This document shows positions 16,627 through 25,908 of a stretch of 61,824 nucleotides of DNA, piece by piece. The DNA is from Candidatus Rifleibacteriota bacterium (GTDB lineage Bacteria; Muiribacteriota; Ozemobacteria; Ozemobacterales; Ozemobacteraceae): assembly GCA_012520995.1 (NCBI GenBank), contig JAAYNI010000014.1, positions 1 to 61,824 on the forward strand, in the 5' to 3' direction. Both the position numbers and the translations under genes were made by a program. The notes beneath the pieces are model-generated. The model was not told where the DNA came from. It saw nothing but the letters and a program-made list of their open reading frames with translations, and did not search any database. Numbering within the stretch: the stretch's first letter is position 1; every line of letters starts with the position of its first letter.

Positions 16627-18371
16627 TGGCACGTATTGAAAAAAAGCTTTTAAGCACATCGCTTGTGCAAAACAAATTGGCTACAATGGAACAGATGACT
16701 CTTGCCCTTGAAGAGCAAAAGAAAACAGGCAATACTCTTGGGCACAGCCTAATAGAAACAGGGATCTTGACAGAACAGCAACTGGTAGATTTCTTGGTTA
16801 GGCACTTGGGTTTTAATTACGCAAATTTAAAAAACTATCTCATAGATGTCAAAACAGTAAAGCTCATTCCTGAAGATATATCCCGCAAATACAATTGTAT
16901 AGGCTTAATTAAAGTTAAAAATGAACTGACGGTCGCAATGGTGGATCCGCTTGACACCTTTTTGCTGGACAACCTTGAATACACCACGGCTTCAAAAGTA
17001 AAACCATTGGTTTCTACATTAACGGAAATTCAAGAAGCTATAGACCATTATTATGCTTTATCTGACGAGCCCACTACAAAGTCAGAACTTCAAAAAGAAA
17101 GCAATGCTCTTTCTATGCTGGCAAAAGAAGTGCAAGGTTTAGATGACGTAAACTTAACCTTTGCAAGCGCTTCAGCGGTAGTTAACTTGGCTTCCAATCC
17201 AGCATCCACAAACGTTTTGGAAACCGTAAAGATGATAATGAAAAAGGCTCTTCACGATAAAGCTTCGGATATACACATAGAGCCTGATGATAACGGTTTG
17301 AGAACCAGATTTAGAATTGACGGTTTGCTTCAAGAAATATTGAGTTTGCCTAAATCGCTTGAAGCGGCAGTTATTTCTGCTTGTAAGGTTATGGCTGAAT
17401 TAGACATAGCTGAAAAAAGAGTTCCTCAGGATGGCAGAATTAAACTGCAAATCAATTCTCATGAGATAGATATGCGTGTTTCCAGCTATCCGACCCTCAG
17501 AGGCGAAAAAATTGTCATGAGAATTCTCGACAAGAGAAATGTCTTGAGAGGCATGGAGGAACTGGGCTTTACGGAGACAGTCCTGGCTAAATTCCGAAAA
17601 CTTATTATAAGGCCTAACGGCATAATTTTAGTTACAGGCCCGACAGGAAGCGGAAAAACTTCTACTCTTTATGCTGCTTTGCAACAGATTAAAAAACCGG
17701 AAATTAACATTGTCACAATTGAAGACCCAGTCGAATACCAGATTGCGAATATCAATCAGGGACAGATTAATCCTAAGGCAGGTTTCGATTTCGCAAACGG
17801 TTTGAGATCTATTTTACGTCAAGATCCCGATGTCATAATGGTCGGAGAAATCAGAGACTATGATACGGCAGAAATTGCTATTAGAGCAGCTCTGACAGGT
17901 CACTTGGTTATGTCTACCCTTCACACCAATGACTCTGCAGGAGCTATTACAAGGCTCATAGATATGGGAGTTGAACCATTCTTGGTAGCCAGTTCTATTA
18001 TAGGTGTTATGGCTCAGCGTCTTGTTAGAACTATTTGTGAAGACTGTAAACAGGAATTTGTTCCGTCACCTGCCTTGATAAAACGCGCAAAACTTCTGTA
18101 TCAGGCAGGCCGTACAAAAGTTTACCAAGGTGAAGGTTGCGACAATTGCAATCGCACTGGCTACAAGGGCAGAACCACTATCACCGAATTGCTGTTGCCT
18201 ACTGAACACATAAAGGAACTTATAGTCCAGAAGTCGCCTACCAGCGTCATAAAGAATGAAGCTATGAATCAGGGCATGACAACCCTCAGAGCAGACGGTT
18301 TGGGCAAAGTTTTGCGAGGAATTACCACTTTGACGGAAGTTATAAGGGTTTCCGCAGATGACGAAATTTGA
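16626..18371 (+). CDS. PilB/GspE-type assembly ATPase
   Basis: This hexameric ATPase powers type IV pilus extension or type II secretion. The N-terminus has an MshEN (GspE N-terminal) domain, a c-di-GMP binding fold in some relatives. Then follow the Walker A GPTGSGKTSTLYAAL, the Asp box ILRQDPDVIMVGEIRD and the His box GHLVMSTLHTND. A four-cysteine zinc element (CEDC ... CDNC) is also present. At 581 residues it is full length. PilB and GspE cannot be told apart without neighbours such as pilC or gspF, which are absent here. It is co-transcribed with the MCP-PilZ gene. Confidence 0.9.
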   Translation: MARIEKKLLSTSLVQNKLATMEQMTLALEEQKKTGNTLGHSLIETGILTEQQLVDFLVRHLGFNYANLKNYLIDVKTVKLIPEDISRKYNCIGLIKVKNELTVAMVDPLDTFLLDNLEYTTASKVKPLVSTLTEIQEAIDHYYALSDEPTTKSELQKESNALSMLAKEVQGLDDVNLTFASASAVVNLASNPASTNVLETVKMIMKKALHDKASDIHIEPDDNGLRTRFRIDGLLQEILSLPKSLEAAVISACKVMAELDIAEKRVPQDGRIKLQINSHEIDMRVSSYPTLRGEKIVMRILDKRNVLRGMEELGFTETVLAKFRKLIIRPNGIILVTGPTGSGKTSTLYAALQQIKKPEINIVTIEDPVEYQIANINQGQINPKAGFDFANGLRSILRQDPDVIMVGEIRDYDTAEIAIRAALTGHLVMSTLHTNDSAGAITRLIDMGVEPFLVASSIIGVMAQRLVRTICEDCKQEFVPSPALIKRAKLLYQAGRTKVYQGEGCDNCNRTGYKGRTTITELLLPTEHIKELIVQKSPTSVIKNEAMNQGMTTLRADGLGKVLRGITTLTEVIRVSADDEI

Positions 18372-19278
18372 TGCGGATCTCTATGACTCACTGAAACACT
18401 TACTATCAGATCCGCTTAGTACCCTTGTTCCTAAAAAAGAAGACTTTTATTCTGCTCTTAAACCGGACTTTCATTCTTATAAGCCGACCGGTACCTTAAA
18501 ACTCTCTGTCAGCGGCTCTAAGTGTGAGCAACGCTGCAATCATTGTAATGCCCGCTACTTGGCTTCTATGGTTAAACCGAAACTTCCCATACCCTCGGAT
18601 TTCTTTGACAATTTTACATCAATTTTGGTCTCGGGAGGCTCTGATAAAGATGGTGCTGTTAATCTGTCAGGAGTCGCTGATTTCTTGAATGATATTCCTG
18701 ATTATATACAGAGAAATTTTCATGTCGGCTGGCAAAGACCGTTAGAGGCTTTTCAAAATGTAACATTAAGAGAAACAGATTGCGTTTCTTTCGATTTGCC
18801 TGTTTCTGACAAGGTTTTCAGAGACGTTTTCAGGCTGCCTTACACAGCTGCTGAAGCTTTTCAGCTTTTTAAAACCTATTCGGCTTATGTCAAGACTGTT
18901 CCCCACTTGACTATCGGACTGACTGATGAAACTCCGGAAGCTGAGTTGGCTCTTTTGAACGAGCTTTCTTATCTTGCTTTGCCTGCTTTGGTTTTTCTGG
19001 TCTTTAGGCCTACTGCAAACACTCCTATGGCTGATAAGGAACCCCCCGCTTTGTCGAATATATTGACTATATTAAAATCTGGAATACTGAAATTGGATTG
19101 CCCTATAATATTAGGCTGTATGCGACCATCTGCGCCTTATAGAAATGACTTGGATATCTTATCCTATATGCTTGGGATAAACAGAATAGTTATGCCCTCT
19201 GCAAAACTTGTAAAAAACTTGGAAAAGTTTGGAATAGAAATCAATCAATATTCGGATTGCTGTTCTTTGACATTATGA
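18358..19278 (+). CDS. Radical SAM protein, LipS1-like (COG1856 type), probable lipoyl synthase subunit
   Basis: The sequence fits the COG1856 family: a GSKCEQRCNHC cluster motif, the VSGGSDKDGAVNLSGV segment, VSFDLPVSDKVFRDVF, VPHLTIGL and the distinctive GCMRPSAPYRNDLD then GINRIVMPSAK. In Thermococcus, a COG1856 protein (LipS1) and a COG2516 protein (LipS2) together insert sulfur to form lipoyl groups. The next gene overlaps by 4 nt and looks like the partner. The start overlaps the ATPase gene by 14 nt, so translation may be coupled. Family placement is from memory of the motifs, and the substrate is inferred. Confidence 0.65.
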   Translation: MTKFDADLYDSLKHLLSDPLSTLVPKKEDFYSALKPDFHSYKPTGTLKLSVSGSKCEQRCNHCNARYLASMVKPKLPIPSDFFDNFTSILVSGGSDKDGAVNLSGVADFLNDIPDYIQRNFHVGWQRPLEAFQNVTLRETDCVSFDLPVSDKVFRDVFRLPYTAAEAFQLFKTYSAYVKTVPHLTIGLTDETPEAELALLNELSYLALPALVFLVFRPTANTPMADKEPPALSNILTILKSGILKLDCPIILGCMRPSAPYRNDLDILSYMLGINRIVMPSAKLVKNLEKFGIEINQYSDCCSLTL

Positions 19279-20216
19279 CAGATATACTATCTCTTAAAAT
19301 ACGTGTTTCATACGGCTCGGCAATAAAAGCTTCTCTTATTAATGCCAAGCAGGATGTTGAGCCTGGAGTTGCTTATTTGCTTTATGATGAGGGATGCCTG
19401 GGCAGATGCTCATTCTGTTCAAGGGCGCATGGAAATAAAAAATCAGAAAAGCTTTCCAGAGTTTTATGGCCTGAGTTTCCCTTGGGACAAGTAGTAGAGG
19501 CTTTGAAGAAAAGCGATTTTGGAAGAATTTGTTTGCAAACTGCATTTAATCCGGCAAAAGAGCCGGTTGCTGAACAAATAGCTCTAGAGTTGCTTAAGAT
19601 AGGCGTTCCTGTGAGTATGACAATGACTTGCTCACAGACTGACTTTGCTCTAAATATGCTAGCAGCAGGTCTTGATCATGTAGGCATTGGCCTTGACGGA
19701 GCTTCAAAGGAAACCTATGAGTTACATAAACGTCGCAATTGGGATAAGGATACAGAAAGCCTTTTCAGATTACTAAGCAAAGCTCCTGGAAAGATAGAAG
19801 TTCACATGATCTTTGGCTTAGGAGACAGTGAAGAGACTTTTGCGAGAATGGTTCAGTCTTTGCACGATAAAGGCGCCTTTGTGGCTTTGTTTGCTCTTAC
19901 TCCTGTTAATGAATCTCAAGTGCAGCCTTCATTAGCGCCTTATAGGAGAATGCAGCTTTTCAGATATTTGTCTGAAAAAAAAGTTTTAACTTTTTCTGAT
20001 TGCCGCTTCGAAAATGGAAAACTTGTCTCTTTTGGTATCTCTTCTGAAAAAATTTTGAGAGAAGCTGATAATGGCGACGCATTTAGAACTTCTGGATGTA
20101 AAATGTGTAATAGACCATTTTATAATGAAAGACCTGGAGGACTTATGTTTAATTTCCCCAGGCCCTTGTCAGAAGAAGAGTTTTCTTTGGCTCTGAAAGA
20201 AACATCTAAATTGTAG
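19275..20216 (+). CDS. Radical SAM protein, LipS2-like (COG2516 type), probable lipoyl synthase subunit
   Basis: The order RVSYGSAIKASL, AYLLYDEGCLGRCSFCSRA, KLSRVLWPEFPL and RICLQTAFNP is the pattern I associate with biotin-synthase-like COG2516 proteins (LipS2). CLGRCSFC is the Cx3Cx2C cluster site, and there is an additional C-terminal pair, GCKMCNRP, in the right place for an auxiliary cluster ligand. ATG at 19275 overlaps the previous stop (ATGA), so I prefer it to a TTG further upstream. No lipoate ligase gene lies next to the pair. Confidence 0.65.
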   Translation: MTDILSLKIRVSYGSAIKASLINAKQDVEPGVAYLLYDEGCLGRCSFCSRAHGNKKSEKLSRVLWPEFPLGQVVEALKKSDFGRICLQTAFNPAKEPVAEQIALELLKIGVPVSMTMTCSQTDFALNMLAAGLDHVGIGLDGASKETYELHKRRNWDKDTESLFRLLSKAPGKIEVHMIFGLGDSEETFARMVQSLHDKGAFVALFALTPVNESQVQPSLAPYRRMQLFRYLSEKKVLTFSDCRFENGKLVSFGISSEKILREADNGDAFRTSGCKMCNRPFYNERPGGLMFNFPRPLSEEEFSLALKETSKL

Positions 20217-20229
20217 TATTTAAAACATC

Positions 20230-20258
20230 TTCACCAGCATCGATATTTTTGCTAACAT
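20230..20258 (+). promoter_or_regulatory. Possible promoter for the 1772-residue membrane protein
   Basis: TTCACC and TAACAT are separated by 17 nt, about 39 nt before the ATG at 20297, which has GGGAGG upstream. The -35 match is weak. Confidence 0.35.
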
Positions 20259-20296
20259 AGAATCAGAGTATTTCAGGATATCTGTGGGAGGATTTA

Positions 20297-23200
20297 ATGA
20301 ATAGAAAACCATTTTCCCTTTTTAGGAAAGTCATGCTGCTTTTAGCTTGTCTTGCAGCTTTTTGCTTGTTCAATTTGTATGAATTGCAAGCTTCAGAAGA
20401 AAAAATTAAAACCTCTAAGCTGCTTTTGCCTTACGATGATTTGCTAAAGCTTATTCAAAACCAAGAATCCAAGTATTTTATTCTTCCGCTTGACGAATAT
20501 GAAGCAATGCTTAAGGCCAAGGAAGAGTATCTTAAAACTCAAAAAGAACTTGAAGAGAAAAAAAATAAAAAATTTCCGCTTGATTATCAAGTGACAAAAC
20601 TTGAACTAAATGGAAGAGTAGGGGACTACTTTGCGGATCTTACTCTTACCGCTGAAATAGAAAAGCATAGCGAACAGTGGCTGACAGTTCCGCTTCTGTC
20701 AGACCGCTTTGCTGTTACATCAATTAAAGTCAATGGTCAAGCTCCTGCTCTTGCAGCTGAACAGTTGAGAGGTTTGCCGATAAATCAACAACAAATCCAA
20801 ATCTCTCCGCGACAGAGATCTTCTTTTAATTATCCGAGCAGAGATGAACTTCTCTCCTTGGCAAGAGGCAAAGACGCTAAAACTATAGAAATGCCTCCTG
20901 AACAGCCTGACTGGTATCCTGCTCAGATACTTCTTCCGCTCAAAGAAAAAGGAAAATATCTGTGTGAAATTTCTTTTGTTACTCCTATTACTCTTCATGA
21001 TAATAAACTTTCAGAATTCTCTGTTAAGCTGCCTTCATTGCCTAATTCTCAAATAGAGCTTATTTGGGAAAACAAAGACATTTCTTTTGAGAGCATTTCT
21101 ATGAAAAGCTATGAGAAAGCCGTGAAGGAAAACGGCTTGACAATAAAAGGCTGGTTTGATTCATCACGGAACTTTAATGCAGTATGGCGTGAAAAATTGA
21201 CGGCTTCTTCGGAGGCAAAGAAAACGCAAGAAGAACAACGGCCAGAAAAGAAGGAAGAGAAAGCGCCTGAACAACTTCTTGAACCGACAAAGCCAGAGGT
21301 AGAGCCCGAGCCACAGACTCCATTAATTTTTGCGGATACTCAAACTTATGTAGAGCTGGGTGATACTTCTTGCCAGGTGACCAAATCATTTGCTTTTAAG
21401 ATTAATAGAGCTCCTGTAAAAGACTTTTACTTCTATATTCCTGAATCTGTTACGCCTCAGATAGATCTTAGGGAAACGCATTCTGTTCGCGTGGTTCAGA
21501 GAAATGATAAACGAATGTACAGAGTCACATTGAATAGGGCTGTTTCAGACAGTCTTAACATGACTCTATCTTACAGCTTGCTCTTTGACAGAAACGCTTC
21601 TACATTTGACTTGCAAGAAATAATTCCGGCAGATGTTGAGCGTGAATTGGGTAATATGGCCGTGTTCTCAGGAGCTTCTCTGGAAATAAAAGCTCAAGAA
21701 ACTCTCAAAAACGGGGTTTTCGAACAAGATCCTTCTTTGTTGCCAAGAGAAATGCTTTCTTTTACAAATATGCCGATTTTATTGGCTTTCAGACATACGG
21801 TTGCTCCCCTTGACCTGACTTTCTCTTTAAAACGCTATAAGGAAATTCCTCAGACTACAGTAACAGCTGAGAGAGTCACTGTGGTTACAGCCTTTAATAC
21901 CAATAAGACAGCATCTTCTCTCATAGATATGGTAGTCAAAAACAATAACAGCCAGTATCTGACTCTCAAGCTGAATCCTGGCGAAAAAATTATCTATTCC
22001 TTTGTAAATGAACAGCCGGTTTCAGCTGTTCTGAATCAAGAAAAGGACGCTTATCAGATTCCTTTGGAAATGCCTGACAAGAGCGGGGTTACTCTTGATA
22101 ACAAATTGGAAATAAGAACAGAGCATGAAATAGATGCTCTTGAGAAGACAGGAAACGTAAAGTTTAAGTCTCCCCTGTATGATTTGGATACAAGAAGATT
22201 TAATTGGCATGTCTACGGGCCCGAAACCTTCAGGCTTTATGGTCTTGAAGGAAACATGACAAACCAAAGACCCTATGTTTTGCCTTCTCCTCTAGCTGCT
22301 CTTTCTGATTTCTTTACAGAAGATTATAAAAAAGAGATTAAAGATTATTATAGCCTCTCTGCTCCTTTTATACATTTGCTTATTTACTCAATTGTAATTT
22401 TTATTCTATTTTTCTTTGTTATTCTTCCAATAATTAATTTCTTCGTAAATTTTCGTTTGCCTTCGCTCAAGGTTCTTGGGAGCAGGCTAATTGAGATTAT
22501 AATAGTTGTCGGCGTTATAGTATTGCTAGCTTATATGGCTACCCCTAACTTTAGCAAGAGCAGGAGCTCGCGCCGCTACGATCGTGAGCAAGCCAAGTCC
22601 ATCAGCACTTTTACTTCCAAGGATTTGGAAAGTTATACAGAAAGCTACACAAATGAATCTGCTGCTCTATACGAAGATTGGGTTTATGGAACGGATTCTT
22701 ATGAGGAATATTCTTCTAAACAATCCGCTCCTATGGCTGTTAAGTCAAAGGCGCCTGCCAAAGTATCCAGACAGCTTCCTCCTGGGAGGACTTCAAAGCC
22801 TGTGGCAATAACCAGTTCGGAAGCTTCAAGTAGAGCCGCATTGCCAGTAAAAACATCTTTTCCTCGCTTTGGCTCTCCTGTAAAGGCCAGCAGCTGGATA
22901 GTGTCTGCTGCATTGGATAGAAATAGCGGCACGGTTGTGCCTGAAATAAGCGTTAACTATATACACAAATATCTGGCTGTTACACTTATGGTAATAACAG
23001 TTGCTTTGTCTTTGCTTTTTGCATGGTTGCTAATGAGCGGATTGTACAAAAGAGACGGAAAAAAACTTATTTTTGCTGTCCTGGTATTGTTAGTTCTTTT
23101 CTATATGGATTATCGCTATATTTTCTTAGAACATACTTTTTCTGTTTCATTCTTTCTTTCTCTGAATATAGTATTAATTGTGAAATTCTTTTTTGCGGCT

Positions 23201-25615
23201 AAGGCTTCCTTGCCGGGAGTATTAAAACGAAAACCGAAAATACTTGAAACATCTGTTTTGCCCGAAACAGACTCTGTCGCAGATTTGTCGGAGCAAACAA
23301 TAGACATGGATAATAAATCAGGAAAGACCAATATAGGCTTTTTGTTTACTCTTTTGGTTGTAATACTTCTTATTTCTGCAATTATTCCTATGCCTTTGAG
23401 AGCAGAAGATGCTCAGAAAGAAATAACTGTGCTGGCTCCTTTTAAAGATTTGACACCTTTGTTGGATCAAGGAGACAAAGTGGTTATTATTCCCGAAAAG
23501 GATTATGATTATCTCAAAGATCTGGGAGAAAAGAAGCCGGAAGAAGAAAAAAGTCCTAACGGTTACTTAATTAAAAACGTCTTCTATTTTGCAGAGACAC
23601 AAGAAAAAGGAATAAAATTCACGGCTTTGATAAATCTGGAGCTGTATAATGAAGGATATAAAACAGTTCCGCTGATTTCATCTGATCTTTCCCTTCTTTC
23701 AGCAACTGACGGGATAAATCCGATTGCTCTTTATAAGCCTGCAGATAATCCTAGGTATTTGTCTTATATTACTGATAAACAGGGCTCTGAGGCTCTAAAA
23801 CTGGAGTTTTTTATTCCATATGCTGGAGAAGTTCTGCTTAACACCAAGTCTGTACGTTTTGAAACACCGCTCTTGCCTATGGCGCAGCTTCAGTTGAAGG
23901 ATGAAGGTGAAGATAGAGATATCTGGGTAAATGCCGGCTCTCTGATTTCTTCGGAAAGCAAAGAAGGTTATTCTACTTTCCAGGTGGCTTTGGCGCCAGC
24001 TTCATTTATGGAAATCAAACTTTTCGCTAAAGCTCCTTCAATTCCTTTGGAAAAACCTAATGAGCCTGCGATTGTTGAAACTGTCAAAGAGCCTGAGCCT
24101 GTTAAAGAAACTTTGGTGGTTGCAGAAAATCCTCTGTTTCATGTTAAAGACAAAACAGGTCTCATATTTAAAGACGGATTTGTTGAGGGGCTTTACAATG
24201 CAGATATAGAAACCCGGAATAAAGTGCCTGTAGCGTCTCTGACAGTTTTGCTCCCTAAGGGCGTTGTGGTGCCAAAAGTAGAATGTTCCACTAGAATAGA
24301 GCGTTGGGAAGCGATTGAGGAAGATGGCTTAAATAAACTGAATATCTTCTTTAATGGTTCTTATTATTCTCAGAATATAAACCTGAAAGTTTATTTTGAG
24401 GAAATTCTGGATTTAGCCAATGAAACCCGCTATGAACTTAGACCATTCTCAATTCTGGGTATGGAAAGTTCTTCAGGCTTTATCACTATAGCGGCAATTC
24501 CTTCTTTGCAGGTAGCTTTGCAGGGAACTGTTGAAGCTTTGGAGGCTGCTGCGCCCTCTTCTGATAGGAATATTTTTGGAGATTCTAATATTAGAGTAGA
24601 GAAAAAGATTCCTTTCTCTTTCGTTCATTACGGAGCCTCTTATAAGGCGACATTAAAGCTTTCCAGGCCAGTTCAGGCAGCTCAGAGAAGCGCAGCTGTT
24701 CAAGAAGCTCAAGCGGATACATTTGTAACTAAAGAAGGCGCTTTTGTGACTTCTGTTTATTATGAAGTTTACAATAACTCTTTGCAGTTTCTTGAAGCAG
24801 CTTTGCCTGAGATTTCCGGGTATTCCTCCAGACTTCTTAGTACCGCTGTTGATGGTGAGACAGTTGCTGTTGGCGGTATTCCTGAAATGGGTCATTTGAA
24901 AATTCCTATAATTCGTTCTCAGGAAAAGAGCGGGAAGTTGCAGCCCTTTACGGTAATGCTGACTTATTTGGCTGAGCCGCTTGCTGAAAACAAAAAAGAT
25001 GAAGCTTTAAATCTTAAGCTGCCTCAAATAAGCCTTCCTATTGAAGAATTGAGATGGAAGATCGACGCGGAGTCAGATTATGTGATTTCCATAAAAGAAA
25101 CCAATATGGAAAAAACTTCAGATTATTATAGAAATAATCTTTTATCTCTCGACCTCTTTGTGAATTATACTGATAAACAGAAGATAGCGAAAAGCGGTAT
25201 GAGTAGAAGTTCTGCAGCTAAAAGCAGAATTGTTCCTGTGTTTTTGTCCACAGATTCGGGATCGAATAAGCATATATATAAAATGACACAAATAAAACCT
25301 GAAGGAGAAGCTTGCCGCATTGCTTTGAGAGTTGAAAATGCCCGTTCTGGCAAGAATCTTTTGCTTATTTGCTTGCTTTATGCTGCATATTTGCTTTTGC
25401 CATTTGCAGTGTTTGCTATAATAAAGGGCTGTTCGCGAAAAAGCTGGTTTGTTGCATCTTTGCTTTCAGTATTAATAATTGTTTGGGCAAAAATTGTGAG
25501 ATTCGCAGGATTTGCCTATATAACAAGAGCCGCTATTGTGACATCGATTTTTGCTTTTATTCTATTCTTTCTTTTCTATCATCGCCCAAAATACTCGCAA
25601 AAACCTGAGGAGTAA
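20297..25615 (+). CDS. Giant two-part membrane protein with internal prepilin-like segment
   Basis: I do not recognise a named family. A signal peptide (residues 10-32) leads into a mostly beta-type extracytoplasmic region. Hydrophobic segments follow at about 691-717, 729-750, three between 888 and 970, one at 1013-1033, and three at 1685-1767. The region after 1035 restarts like the N-terminus: LLLPYDDLLKLIQ...YFILPLDEYE corresponds to VLAPFKDLTPLLD...VVIIPEKDYD, each followed by a beta-domain containing TVPL(L/I)S. The protein thus looks like two related exported proteins fused end to end. Residues 728-750 (GSRLIEIIIVVGVIVLLA) resemble a type IV prepilin N-terminus, followed by ATPNF. Between 780 and 880 it is Ser/Thr/Lys rich. 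Probably an envelope protein; role unknown. Confidence 0.8.
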   Translation: MNRKPFSLFRKVMLLLACLAAFCLFNLYELQASEEKIKTSKLLLPYDDLLKLIQNQESKYFILPLDEYEAMLKAKEEYLKTQKELEEKKNKKFPLDYQVTKLELNGRVGDYFADLTLTAEIEKHSEQWLTVPLLSDRFAVTSIKVNGQAPALAAEQLRGLPINQQQIQISPRQRSSFNYPSRDELLSLARGKDAKTIEMPPEQPDWYPAQILLPLKEKGKYLCEISFVTPITLHDNKLSEFSVKLPSLPNSQIELIWENKDISFESISMKSYEKAVKENGLTIKGWFDSSRNFNAVWREKLTASSEAKKTQEEQRPEKKEEKAPEQLLEPTKPEVEPEPQTPLIFADTQTYVELGDTSCQVTKSFAFKINRAPVKDFYFYIPESVTPQIDLRETHSVRVVQRNDKRMYRVTLNRAVSDSLNMTLSYSLLFDRNASTFDLQEIIPADVERELGNMAVFSGASLEIKAQETLKNGVFEQDPSLLPREMLSFTNMPILLAFRHTVAPLDLTFSLKRYKEIPQTTVTAERVTVVTAFNTNKTASSLIDMVVKNNNSQYLTLKLNPGEKIIYSFVNEQPVSAVLNQEKDAYQIPLEMPDKSGVTLDNKLEIRTEHEIDALEKTGNVKFKSPLYDLDTRRFNWHVYGPETFRLYGLEGNMTNQRPYVLPSPLAALSDFFTEDYKKEIKDYYSLSAPFIHLLIYSIVIFILFFFVILPIINFFVNFRLPSLKVLGSRLIEIIIVVGVIVLLAYMATPNFSKSRSSRRYDREQAKSISTFTSKDLESYTESYTNESAALYEDWVYGTDSYEEYSSKQSAPMAVKSKAPAKVSRQLPPGRTSKPVAITSSEASSRAALPVKTSFPRFGSPVKASSWIVSAALDRNSGTVVPEISVNYIHKYLAVTLMVITVALSLLFAWLLMSGLYKRDGKKLIFAVLVLLVLFYMDYRYIFLEHTFSVSFFLSLNIVLIVKFFFAAKASLPGVLKRKPKILETSVLPETDSVADLSEQTIDMDNKSGKTNIGFLFTLLVVILLISAIIPMPLRAEDAQKEITVLAPFKDLTPLLDQGDKVVIIPEKDYDYLKDLGEKKPEEEKSPNGYLIKNVFYFAETQEKGIKFTALINLELYNEGYKTVPLISSDLSLLSATDGINPIALYKPADNPRYLSYITDKQGSEALKLEFFIPYAGEVLLNTKSVRFETPLLPMAQLQLKDEGEDRDIWVNAGSLISSESKEGYSTFQVALAPASFMEIKLFAKAPSIPLEKPNEPAIVETVKEPEPVKETLVVAENPLFHVKDKTGLIFKDGFVEGLYNADIETRNKVPVASLTVLLPKGVVVPKVECSTRIERWEAIEEDGLNKLNIFFNGSYYSQNINLKVYFEEILDLANETRYELRPFSILGMESSSGFITIAAIPSLQVALQGTVEALEAAAPSSDRNIFGDSNIRVEKKIPFSFVHYGASYKATLKLSRPVQAAQRSAAVQEAQADTFVTKEGAFVTSVYYEVYNNSLQFLEAALPEISGYSSRLLSTAVDGETVAVGGIPEMGHLKIPIIRSQEKSGKLQPFTVMLTYLAEPLAENKKDEALNLKLPQISLPIEELRWKIDAESDYVISIKETNMEKTSDYYRNNLLSLDLFVNYTDKQKIAKSGMSRSSAAKSRIVPVFLSTDSGSNKHIYKMTQIKPEGEACRIALRVENARSGKNLLLICLLYAAYLLLPFAVFAIIKGCSRKSWFVASLLSVLIIVWAKIVRFAGFAYITRAAIVTSIFAFILFFLFYHRPKYSQKPEE

Positions 25616-25677
25616 AAGCAAGAAAGCTGAATTGTCTTTTAAAACTAATAAAACAGTTTTGACCTGTTGATAATTAT

Positions 25678-25723
25678 GAGAAGCTCAGAACTAAAAATAT
25701 TTTAGTTCTGAGCTTCTCTTTTT
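25678..25723 (+). terminator. Strong intrinsic terminator
   Basis: A perfect 19-bp stem (GAGAAGCTCAGAACTAAAA and its complement) has a 3-nt loop and is followed by TTTTTATTTG. It ends the transcript of the giant membrane protein and separates it from the BMC operon. Confidence 0.85.
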
Positions 25724-25873
25724 ATTTGTATTTACGACAAAATCATAATAATTCTCTTATGGGGAGCTATCTCCTAGGCTTTAATTAGTGTCTCTTGGAC
25801 TTCTCGCCGTCCGCTATCCGACATCCCTGCTCATTGATTTTTAACCTGAGTTTAAAAATCTTGTACGTAGTTG

Positions 25874-25902
25874 TTGCAAAACTTTTTCTTAAGCTTTATT
25901 AT
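25874..25902 (+). promoter_or_regulatory. Probable promoter of the BMC operon
   Basis: TTGCAA and TATTAT are separated by 17 nt. The predicted transcription start falls at about 25908-25910, on top of the ATG at 25909. The upstream stretch 25724-25873 contains no gene, only sequence resembling intergenic repeat (CTTCTCGCCGTCCGCTATCC). Confidence 0.45.
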
Positions 25903-25908
25903 GAAGCA

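Noticed and set aside
25795-25908. 38-residue N-terminal extension of the BMC fusion protein
   Set aside because: It translates sequence resembling intergenic repeat and the promoter itself. The Rossmann-like strand starts just after the ATG at 25909.
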